Positions 46,101 to 57,066 of a DNA stretch of 64,000 nt are shown piece by piece. A model generated the notes under the pieces. That model ran no database searches and had not been told where the DNA came from. It worked only from the letters and a program-made list of their open reading frames with translations. The DNA lies in the NCBI GenBank assembly GCA_013397935.1, contig VZRN01011464.1, forward strand, positions 2,512,981 through 2,576,980. The letters are read 5' to 3'. Position numbers and translations under genes: made by a program. The first letter of the stretch is position 1, and each line of letters begins with the position of its first letter. This DNA comes from Dasyornis broadbenti. Lineage: Eukaryota; Chordata; Aves; Passeriformes; Dasyornithidae.

Positions 46101-49100
46101 CCTTGTCTTTGCATGGGATTTTATACTGCAAATAGCTATTCCATATTTGCGCTTTGGTGAGGAATTAAGACCATTTAAAATAGTACACCCAGCCAGCAAT
46201 GTCTAGTGCCCAAGAGCTGGGTGCTCCTGGTGCTGCTTCTGCCAGAGGTGAAAGACAGATTGGGTTGCAGAGGCACGAACAAACTTGCATGTAGGAGCTG
46301 GCCTTTTGGGAGCTGCTTTAAAGCATTTTGACAACAGGCTTTCCTTTCTCCCTTGTACCTCTCCTGCCTTTAAATAGCAGATTTCAGCACACACAGCTTC
46401 TGATCCTGGACTTATACTAGAGCAAGTAAATTTTCTGCTCTGATTTTGCAGTCACTCTGGGTCAATAATTTCTGCTGCTGCCAGTGTTGCTCCCCACCCT
46501 CCCCACCGTGCCCAAGGGGCAGCAGCCCTGGTTCCCCACAGCCAACTGCACAGGGAGGGACAGTCCTGGGATGGGACCCTCATGATGGAGGGTGTTTCAT
46601 GGAGATCTGGTGTGGCAGAAGAGAGGCACCAACAGGCAGGCATATTGGTGTTCTGTATCATTAAACAGAGAATGTGTAGCAGAAATGTCAGCCATGAACC
46701 TTGTTCCAGTGTCCCTGGGGTGAATGGCTGTGCAAGGGCTTCTTTGTGAAAGAGAGGCTGCAAATGAAGGAGGAGGGTGCTCAAGGCAAGAGAGATTGTG
46801 TGAAAAGGAAGAAGTTGATGCAATATTTCCTCACTTGAGCAAGGGGCAGCTCAGCTCCCAAGGCAGCTTAACTCTGTGTGGGTCCTGGAGCCAATATGAG
46901 CAGAGGTGCTGAGCACTGGGGGAGCCCAGGTGGGATCAGAGGCAGGTGCTCACACCAATGTACCCCCTCGTATCTCCCTGCTTGGTTTCCTTCCCCTCCA
47001 CCCCCACCCCCACCTCTTTGAGAGAAATACTCTTTGTCATTTGGTTCATATTTTTGGGAGTAGGAAAAATTTGTCCACTGAGCACCGGTTTAGCTTAATT
47101 TTCCTGTGTTTCTACATGGGGAATGTGCACCAGGACTATTTATAATGACAGTGTTAAACCTGAGGTCTGGCATTGTGCTGGCTGTGATGTCTGGCAGAAA
47201 GTTTGCCCTCTAATCCTACTTCTGCTTTTGTATTTCTTTCTCCCACTCAGTTCAGGATAAAATGTTCTTGGTTTTACATTCTGGTTAAACAAGAAAAATA
47301 CAAGTGCTATGTAATAGTGCTTGCTTGTTCTTCATCAGATATGATTTTACAGATGTGGAAAGTGTTTTCTACTCTCTTGGAAAAAAAAAACGGGAAAAGC
47401 AAGTTGAAGCCATACCAGCCTAGAGGTAAAAGCTACCAGGAAGATAAAAAGTCATCCTAACACAGCAGGACTGAACCACAGGACAAGTCCAGAAGCAGCT
47501 TTCCAGCAGTGTGGCCCTGCCAAGAAATCAGGTGCTGCTGTGGCTGCTGCCATCGGGGTTTGGGGTTTTTTTAACTGTGTCACTTGAAATGTGGCCGTGA
47601 GCATAATCTGAAGAGGAAGGCAGGGCAGGGGATGGCAGTGGGCGGCCCTCCCACCAGGCTGTCTCCTGACAGCTCCACCTCTGCCTGCCCACTCCCCACT
47701 GCATTGACACAGCTGTGTTTAAACATCTCTCTCTCCTCCTGTCTTCCAATAGTGCTTTTTCACAGAAACCTCTGCATTTTGGCAGGTGAACAGGGAGAAG
47801 ATGAGCACTTCTCATGGCATTCTGTGTTCCCAAGGACGGAGGCTCTCCAGACCTTTAATGGCACTTTCATTGTCCAAATCAAAGTATCTTTCAAGGCTTT
47901 CTCTATTGAAATTATGCATCAGATGTCCATGCTAGAGCCATGAGGATTTGGCATTTGCAGATAGGCAGGAGGAAGTGCAGTGAAAGGAATAATTTTCTCA
48001 GCAACAGACTCTGCTAAGGGCTGTGTTTGTGTTAAGTTGTGCTCTCACGTTTCATACCACTGTAGTGCGCCATCCATGGCACCAAAATACGTGGGGTGGT
48101 GTATTTTTTCAGTGGATTCCGCCTTTGTGGACTTTCCTGATTTCTGGCTGCTCCTCAGCTGACAGAAGTGCCCAGGTCCAGAGCAAGCCTTGTTTCTCTG
48201 GTGGGCTTCTCCCATGTTGCTGCCCATCAAGGGTGCCCATGAAGTTATTTTGATTGAGAGGTGCAACCACTGCTGCAAAATGGGGAAAAAACTGCAATGC
48301 CTCCAGATATATGTGATTTTTAAGCTTCTGCTTGTTGAGTTGACAGCCCTCCAGTAGCTTTCAAATCCTCCTCCTGCCCAACACAGCATTACCTCCCCCA
48401 TCCACACCAGGCTGGCACTGCCTGGTGTTTCACTAGTGAGAATTCCTGCATTAGCAGAGCCCCTGTAATCATGTTAATATTCAGGCATCGCCTGTAGTGT
48501 TGCTTGGCCTAGTCCTTAGTGGTGTGAACAGAGAGACATCAGTGATACCAAGCAGTGTAACAGTCTCCCCTTATGCTTCAATAAGGACGTTTGCACTGCA
48601 AACCTGTAATACCGTGACAGGTGATGATTCAATGGCTCTTTTACAAAGCAACAAAGAGAAGGAGAATTGGACTTTGAAGATATAAAACTGCCTGTCTGAG
48701 TGGGTGCACAGCAGTGGCAGCATCACACCAGCAGCACCGGGGGGTGCCTGCATGGCTGATCCAGTTGCACTCTCTGCAAAGGTCTGAGCTCCCAAATCTG
48801 ATGTCCACAGAAAGTAATGGAAAATTCTGTGTTAGGGAGTACATAACTTCCACATCTGTGGAATATTCCTGTCTTGTACATGATTTCTCTCCCTCTGCTG
48901 TGTCAGAAATCAGCCTGCCTGGCTGAAGCGAAGCATTTTGAAACAGCTATCAAGTTTGTACATCTGCACTTTTGGGGTTTTTTTTGTTTGGGTCCCCCCA
49001 CCCCCTAGTTAATACACAGAAGACTTCTCCAATTAGCCTGACTGACTTACATCTTAGTCACTTCTGTTAGATGCTCTGGCAGTTGCTGCAGCTGTGAGAA

Positions 49101-50459
49101 GTGGTTCCTAAGTTTTAAAGGAAAAATGAGCCTGCCCTCTAGCTGCTAAGTGCACCCTTTTCCCTGCTTCCTTGGCTTTGCTAGAGTACCCAGGAGAGAA
49201 AGTCAGTTTTGCTTCCTCCCCTCATGCTTCCAGAGCTCTGATGGTCCTTGTCTTGCCCAGGGGCTCCAGCTGTGTTTGCCACACGGATCCTCTGCATGGA
49301 TGCGATCACCTGGATGGCCATTAACTGATACAGGACAGCTGTGTGATTTATGAACAGTAAAGCTGACTCTCCAACCCACAGAGCAACAGTTTGTGGCATA
49401 ATTTCACCTGCACTGCCTTTGTCATGGTGAGGAACCCATTCCTGAAGGGCAGGACCATCTCTTGCAGCCCTTGGGGTCTGGTGATATGAAGCACCCAAGA
49501 TCAGCACCTGGGTTTAAACCACGTGTAAGAAAAGGACCACGTTGGTGAGGTGACAGATTATTTCAGGGATGTCAGCATAATTCAATGATTTTTGGCTGTG
49601 GTAAAGCCTAGCAGTGGCCTTTCACAAAAGAAAGTAATTTCTCTAGTGGTCTGAAAGAAAAAAAGGGTACATAATTTTAAAAAAGTTGACAGAGCTGCTT
49701 TGAGCATTTTTTTTTCCCCTGGAAAAATCAAGAGTTTCTCGCAGAGAAAACTTTCAAGCACTTTCAAGATGAGCTATTCTTTTTCCAAGCATTTGAAATG
49801 AAAACCAAGAAATGAATATTTAGGGAAAGTGGCTTGTTTTTCATTGCTGCCTCTGCCTAATGAAAGTGCTGGAGATAACATGGATCAGGTCCAGTTCCTT
49901 TCTTTGCCCAGAGTGGCTTGGCCAGCCGTTGCCCAGATTTAGTGATGATAAAGTTCTTCCTTTCACACAGCAAACACATGCTCTGTGTCCTCTGACAGGC
50001 ATCCTGGCTGGAGCTGGGCTCATCCCAAGAGACTGTGGCACTGGCAGTCCTTGAGGGGTTTCCACTGACCTCTTCTGCAGATACCACCTCATTTTGCTGG
50101 CAGCACTTTGGGGCTGCCTGGGGCACACAGGCATTTAATTGACACAGAGGTTAGGCCACCTTGCTGAGAAGGGAGCAAGACTAATCAAATTAACTCTTTT
50201 GGAGGGAAAATATAGTTCTTAACCAAAACTTCCTTTTTCTTGGAGAAATGGCCTAACTGAAAGGCTATGGTATAACACCTTTTGTCTGAATGAAAATGGC
50301 TGTAGGGCACTCAAGAAGTAGCTGTTGAGCTGAACAATAAAGTCCTCCCTGACCCTTATAAGAAGTTAGGAAGACGGAAAGACGAAGACCACTGCAAACA
50401 TTTCTGATTTTTTTTTTTTCCCTCGGAAAACTTGGATTTTAACTAACATGAATTTTGTG
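43101..50459. other. Non-coding sequence, nothing firmly recognised
   Basis: No supported gene or classifiable repeat in about 7.3 kb. A short duplication of GCAGCAAGCG occurs at 44943-44952 and 44957-44966. A C-rich tract with three runs of four or more C lies at 46993-47012. Confidence 0.5.
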
Positions 50460-50960
50460 GTGAGAGTCCGCCATCACGGAATGCTTAAAAGTAAAATGTA
50501 CAACCTCCTCTTCACCAGATATTTGGTTAGGGTGGTGGGGTAGAGGGTTAAGGCGGGCAGCCAGACGGGAGCAGGCTCCGTGGAGGCTTTGAACATGATG
50601 GAAAACAGGAGAGAGCTGTAACCACTGGCCAGGGAGAGGGAAATGCCCTGGGGGAGAGCGAGGGTGCAGTGAGGGGCTGGTGAGAAGCGGCTTTCGGGCG
50701 GGGCTATGGCGGGGCAGGTTTGCGGAGGTGCTGGGGCTGTGCTCAACAGCGAGCCTGAGGTGTACGGCACACCTGGCAGAGGCGGCTTGTCTGTAAATTA
50801 TGTTTAATAAGGAATTTTCCACTCGGGAAGCCACTAGGTGGCATATGAGGTGCAGCAGAAACGAAGCGCGGCAGCAGAGGCAGAACAGGCTCGTCAGAGG
50901 TCAGGCACGGCCGGAGGGGACATCGCGGCTCGGCCATCGGGGAACAAGAGCCAGCTTCTT
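50460..50960. promoter_or_regulatory. CpG-island-like segment
   Basis: By hand count about 25 CpG dinucleotides fall in about 500 bases of GC-rich sequence. The surroundings have almost none, so the observed-to-expected CpG ratio is near the usual 0.6 threshold. It contains an Sp1-type GC box GGGCGGGGC (50696-50704), a second GGCGGGG (50709-50715) and a full CTCF core (50831-50843). In bird genomes such islands mark promoters or insulators. Open frames of 131 and 98 codons on the minus strand have no domain I recognise, and no clear first exon or donor site is evident, so the transcript, if any, and its strand are unknown. Confidence 0.55.
50831..50843 (+). promoter_or_regulatory. CTCF core motif
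   Basis: CCACTAGGTGGCA matches the vertebrate CTCF consensus CCASYAGRKGGCA at every position. It sits in the CpG-island-like segment. CTCF sites act as insulators and loop anchors, and orientation matters; here the motif reads on the plus strand. Occupancy cannot be known from sequence. Confidence 0.65.
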
Positions 50961-53900
50961 CCTGTGGCTGTAATCTAACATGACACAAACGTGTGGGTGT
51001 CGCGGGGTTTTGTTTGTTTAGATTATTTGGTAAGGATTTTGTTTAATTGTGGAGGTTTTTACATTTTGCTTGTTTTGCTTTACAATTTGTTGTTTGGGGA
51101 TTTTTTACTGTTTTCTTTGGGGGTTTTTTCTTTAAAAAGGAAAGGTTTGAGGCTTGTAGGACGCAATATTTTTGCAGGCAAGAACCTGCTCACAGTTGTG
51201 CACAGGTGGCTCCCTGGGGTACAAACCAGGATGGATGTCGCCACCCATGCCCTTGGCAGGCTGTGTCTGAGCCTTCATAGCAGTTACCAGTCACCTCCTG
51301 CTGTGTTTTCAGCTTTAAACAAAGTGCTGGTTTACACACATATTCACCAATTAGGCCTTTGTCTATGGCCAAATATATTTTTTAAAGGTTACTGAACAGC
51401 CACCATTACTCTTTACTATTGCAGTATTGGAGCTGTTATGCAGCAAAAAAGAAAAAAACAGGAAAATGGTACACTACAAGGCAGATTCCTGTTTTTTCTT
51501 TTTTTTTTTTTCCTTTGGTGTGTGTTTGTTTTTAACATTCAAGTCGAACAAACTCCAACAAAGATCCCATACAAGCCCAGATGATGAATCAAGGTTACTT
51601 ATTTGTAGGATGGGTCACAAACACATCTTTGTTTCAATAGGTAAAAGCATGTTCTACAACACGCTTTTGATTCATTCCTCCAGTGGGACTTGCAAGTAAT
51701 GCCACAGAGGTCTCTTAAATTCTCCCAGTGCAGTGTTGGCATACACCAGCTTGGAAATAACCCTCTGAATCCTGGTCCTCTGGACTGATTGGTCATGGCA
51801 CAAAATTATATTTTTTCCCAGCTATCCAGCAGGAATATTGCAATTTGTAACAGAAAACTTAGTTGATGAAGCAATTAAATGGTGTGTTGAAATACATTAA
51901 AAATAAAGGGTACTTCTACAAAAAAATGTGGAAGCATAAGTAGCCCTGGCTATACATGGGAACATACAGGTTCTACTTAGTAGTGAGTCCTGGTCTCTAG
52001 GAAGAGAGAGGTAGACAAGTGTTTTGAAAGGCAAAGAGGCACCTTAGCTCTGCACAGGGAATCCTTTTTACAACCACCACCAACCACCCATGAAAGCCGT
52101 AGGCTTGACTTGTGAAACGTGAGGGCAGGGACACATTCCCACTCCACTGCTTGCAAAGAGAAGCTAGTCCCTAATTTGATTATGAATTACAGGATCTCAT
52201 CATTAGCTCTGGAAATGGTTTGTTGCCTTTGTCTTTCTGCCCCATCCAGTATTTGGGTAGTATTGGCTGCATGGCCTCCATCTGCATCCTACACAACTAT
52301 CAAGGACCATCAAGACACACATGCTTCTGCTGCTTCAAGTCTTGAGTGGATTTATAACTGAAGGAACAAAGATTTGCTGTTTTGACTACATGTGCTTTTT
52401 TTGGTCTAAACACCACTTAGAGTTTTTCGAAGCAAACGGATGTGTTTGCTGTTGTAATTTCATCATTTGCTGTCAAAACAACCCTCTTGGTGGCTCTCTT
52501 GTTCCTGTGGTATGTGGGCCTGTGTGGCTGGCTTTTGGCTCTGCAGTTCAGAAGAATCTGCAGAACTGAGCAAAAGCATGAAGGCAATCCAGGCACTTCA
52601 AAAAAGAAAACCAAACCCCAAACAAACATGTTGTTTAGTAATTTCTGGCTGATTTTCTCCTTTTTGTCTAAGGATTCAGGCTGTAACAACTGGGCATGGG
52701 GGCTCTATATGTTTCTGCTGGTTCAAAGTAAATAGCTCTGTTGTGTGGGAGCAGTGATGGACCTATACTGTGCTCTTTGATTAGCAGTAAGGAAACATGC
52801 ATTAAAAGGTTGAGTAGTATCGGATTTACTGTGAAGAGAAAAGGTGCTAAAGGAGCCCAAACTGCCTGTCTCCAATAATTGTTGACTACTGCTCTCTGCT
52901 TAGTTCAGGCATGTTGCCCCATCCCTCCCTTCTGCAGAGTGCTTTGGCTTATTTCACTCTCCCAACAAATACTTCCCCAGGACCCAGCTACTCCTCTGAC
53001 CCTGTCAGATAATGAGCATGGCCTTGACATTCAAGTTCATGTCAAGTAAAGCACAAGCAAGGATTTAAGAGTAAATGGATTTGCTTTTGACATGCTGATG
53101 CTACATGCTATAGCCACACAGGCACAGAGACCCCCTTGCAGCAGGAACAGATCTTGGAGAAGAAACCCCCATGAGGAACACGCAAATAGAGCTGGTTTCA
53201 CTGTCACAGATGTCTGGGAAATCAGAAATGTCCACCATTTACTCTAGGACGAACCCAGACTCCTGGGCTTTTGCTGTTTAGCAAAAAGGTCATGGAGATC
53301 TTTCGCCTCTCCATAACAGCCTCGAGGTAACCAGAAAGGCACTCACTGAGCAGTGACAGACTAAGAGTCAGTCCCTGCTCATATCAGGTTTCTGGCTGGA
53401 GCTCTGCAACCCCTTGCCCCCACACAACAGGATGGGATAAAGCATGCCAAGGTGGTTCCTTGACCAAAGCAGTTCCACCTGTTTCTAGTTTAAGTTTATT
53501 TCCAGGAAGGTCAGTCCTGGCTTTCCTACAGCCTAGCTGCTCTCCTCACTGCAGGCTGCCTGCTCTCCCAGAACTGGGGATGGTCTCTCTTGCTTGGAGG
53601 TTTTATGCCCACACCTTTGTATCTCTGTGGCCTTAGGCTGATTGCCTGGACTGTTGCCTTCAAATATTTGACATTTTTCATCTAATGATGAGCTTAATCA
53701 GATCTCAGTAGTGTCACTTTTCAGCTGAGTTTTGATGGCAAGAGAGGCCTCTGTCTGGTTGCTACTAGGTGAAATTGGAGAAACACAAAGTGGGCTTGAG
53801 GAGGGACCCTGTAAGGAAGGATATTACAAAGGACTGACCAGAACCCCTCATCTGGACTGTGGCCATGTCCCATCTGACCTGTTCTGCAGGGGCTTGGCTA

Positions 53901-56494
53901 CATGAACTGGGCTTCCAAAACCCCAGCAGATATAAGCAGAGGATTTTTCTGCTGCTATTGCAACACAGGTTTCCCCAAAAATTTTAGCTGAGCTCACCAC
54001 TGTTCCACCCAGACTCCTTGATAAAAGATCGTTCTGCCCCCACTTTGGGAAAGAGCTTATTTCCTCACCAGAGGCTGGTGTCCTGATCCAACCTCAGTGA
54101 TGTAAGGCACAGGTAGGGAGGCGCCCTGCTCTTTGGCCTCAGGCCAGGTCAGCAGTGAGGACACACCTGCAGCACTCTGTCAGCAGGGATTTTTTTTTTT
54201 CTACAACTACAACAATATTTTTCACTTAAAAATGTTATAAAATGTTGACTGAGATAACTACACTCCTACTCTCTCAGCCAAAACAGCTACCTGGTAAAAC
54301 TTTACAAAGTACAGGCTGACCCAGGGTTTGCACCTCGATATTGCGGTAGAAATGTTGCTTAGGGCTGTGGGAAAAGAATGAAGTTCTTCAGGCAGTGCTA
54401 GGGTTGAACAAAGCAGCTCACGATCATGTGTTTAATTTTCAACTTAAAGCTTTTAGTGCATGTTCCTCACTAAAGGGTCAGCTTGGTTTCCCAGGCACTG
54501 TGTTGAGCTATGTGGTACAAACCAGATGCAGCTCACTCGCAGCATATGGAGCAAGAATCTTCAGGTCCTACAGGCAGGAAGGTCCATAATTTAAAGAATC
54601 AGAAAGAGATCACAAAAAATATTTTGATGCATTCATATTTTGCATGTTGAATGCTGAAATGTTTGGAATGTGAATGCTTTGAATGTTGAAATATTTTAAT
54701 AAGACTATGAAATAAAAGTGTTCTGTTCTGGCAGTGCCCAAATAGAACTTTTAGCCTTATCCAAATGGGTGTTTACATTTTTGCCTGTTAAATGTCACTG
54801 AAAACATCCTGTTTTCTAGGGTATCTGACTTTCAAAACAGCTGTATTTACCCATGCACGCCATTCTTTTAGAAAATTTTCAGCTCTTTTTATCTATGACT
54901 ATTGTTTAATATAGAATCAGTTAACATACCTGCTGCACAACTTTGCTCCAAGAAATTCCTCAACAACATTATTTTAATAAAAGCTGCATCAAAGCATGTA
55001 TATCTGAATAGAAACATCTTACATATCTCTTCTGGCATGAAGACTGTGGACAGCCTTAAGAAGTTCTGCCCTTCCTCAGTTCCCACACATCTATTAGTAC
55101 ATTTGACACAATGTTTTACAATAAAATTTAAGAGATTCAAATGGCAATGTGCCAGAAAGGGCAGCAGTAAAAACGAAAAGGAGGAAAGTCAAATAGTTCC
55201 ACATCCTCTGACTGGTCTTCAATTCCTCTGCCTAAATGTGGTGCACACAACTGCCCTGTAGTTTTAGTTTCCTTTATCATGAGACAGGAGAGGTTGGACA
55301 GATTGGGGAGTTGGAAAAACCTGTAGACTTCCTGGGTGTGCAGAAGGACAGTAAGTGGAAATAGTCTCTTCAGTCCTGACACTGTACCAACACAAAAGAT
55401 GAAGGAAGAAAAGACTCTTCTGAGTAATTGTTCTGTAACTGCACATGCAAGAAGTGACAGAAATAAAAACATTTTTCCACTTGGAATTGTTATTCTTTTA
55501 GAGAGCCTTATTTCCCTCCTGCAATGATGTTGTGACAACCTATTATAAACATGAACAGCACAGGGAGTAGTATGTCCTAGTTAGAGGGTCAGGAACAAAG
55601 CTCCTTAAATCATAGAGAGAAGTGTCTTTTAAAATCCATTTATACCTTCTCAATGCAGTGACTAGATTTGCTGAAAAAAATCTCTAGGGGTTTTCATTCC
55701 ATTTGGGTTTTTTATTATATTCTTATCATTTTCTTATTTCTTGCATTCTAGCAGTAGAAGTTGATAGCAAATGTAGCAACCATACAGCATAATCATTACA
55801 GTTGCTGTTCTGATTTGGGTTTAAGTTCCTTGAAGCCAAAGCTTTTATGTGCTGCAAATCAAGGACACTCTGGTGAGTGCTTTCCTGGCTTCCAGAGTGA
55901 TCACCAGTGACAGCTTAAGACCTCATCTATTATTTATCAACTTTATCATATTTTGAGTTTTGTAGGCAGTGGAGTAATAAAACACCTCTGCAAAGGAAAT
56001 GATTTAACATCATAGGGATTGATCCAGCAATAAACCTGGCCAGCATGCAGGTAGAGAACATGGACACTGGAAGCTTTTTGGGAGAAATGGTTTGCCAGAT
56101 GCTAGAGTTTCTTTATTGATCACCTCTCGTAATATCTTTTCCTTTTAAAAAAACTGGAACATTTATCCATACTGAAAATCAGAAAAGGCACTTTCATTGC
56201 CCATTTCTGCAGAACATGGTGCTCAATCATATGCCAGACACTACTGTTATTATCAAAAGTGCTACACCAGCTTGGAAAAATAACCTTTCTAGGACTAATG
56301 TTAGGCTAAATTTCCATGGAAAAATCTGTGTTCTCCCCTGCCACGCCAGAAAACCCCATTTGTGGAAGCAGATGCCTCCTACCAACCTGACACACAGTCC
56401 CTGACATCCTGCACCAGGAGAGGCTGGTCCATGGTGAATCCCATAAGAAGGGTACTCAGACTCTCCAAAGTGTCATTTAAAATCCTGTTTATTA
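50961..56494. other. Non-coding sequence, nothing firmly recognised
   Basis: Short chance frames only, and very few between 52.75 and 54.39 kb. T-rich low complexity lies at 51490-51512. A degenerate cluster of GAATG words (five in about 60 bases) lies at 54645-54685. Confidence 0.5.
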
Positions 56495-57066
56495 TGTCTT
56501 GGTTTTGACTGGAACAGAGTTAATTTTTCTCTTGGTAGCTGGCACAGTGCTGTGTTTCAGATTTAGTATGAGAATAACATTGATAACACACGGATGTTTT
56601 GATGTTGCTCAGTACTGTCAACCCTAGCTCAAGGACTTTTCAGTGCCTCATGGTCCGCCAATGAGCAAGTGCACAAGAGGCTGGGAGGGAGCACAGCCAG
56701 GACAGGTGACCTGAACTGGCCGAAGGGATATTCCATACCACAGAACATCCTGTCCAGTTAGTAAAGTGGTGGGAGTTGGCCAGGAATCGCTAATCGCTTC
56801 TTGGGATATTGCGCAATTATATTGGGCATCAGTACTTTCTCTTAGGTGTTATTCCTCTCTTTGCCTTTCTTGTTTTCTCTCTTTTTATTACTATTATTAT
56901 AATAATAATACTTTATTATAATTATTAAACTGTTCTTATCTCAATCCATTAGTTTTACCTTTTTCAGATTCTCTTCCCATTCCACCAGTGTGAAGGGGGA
57001 AGGAAGGGGGAAGTGGAGCAAGCAGCTGCATGGTACTTAGTTTCCAGCTGGGGTTAAATCATAATA
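56495..57066 (+). mobile_element. Solo ERVL-type LTR, older copy
   Basis: It begins TGTCTTGGTTTTGACTGG and follows the avian ERVL LTR pattern through AATAACATTGATAACACACG (56573-56592), GAAGGGATATTCCATACCA (56722-56740), a polyadenylation signal ATTAAA (56924-56929) and TCTTATCTCAATCCATTAG (56935-56953). Its end reads AGCTGGGGTTAAATCATAATA, where the usual terminal CCACGACA has decayed. I found no matching target-site duplication, which fits greater age than the 42-kb LTR or a slightly wrong end. A trinucleotide (ATT)n/(AAT)n palindromic tract (56886-56927) seems to be a later expansion in this copy. No retroviral coding region is attached. Confidence 0.85.
56808..56817. promoter_or_regulatory. 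C/EBP consensus palindrome inside the LTR
   Basis: ATTGCGCAAT is the ideal palindromic C/EBP-family binding site. It lies in the mid part of the LTR at 56.5 kb, upstream of the polyadenylation signal. Whether it is ancestral to the LTR family or arose by mutation in this copy needs comparison with other copies. Confidence 0.5.

Noticed and set aside
46993..47012. C-rich tract as minus-strand G-quadruplex
   Set aside because: Only three runs of four or more C; a fourth run is missing.
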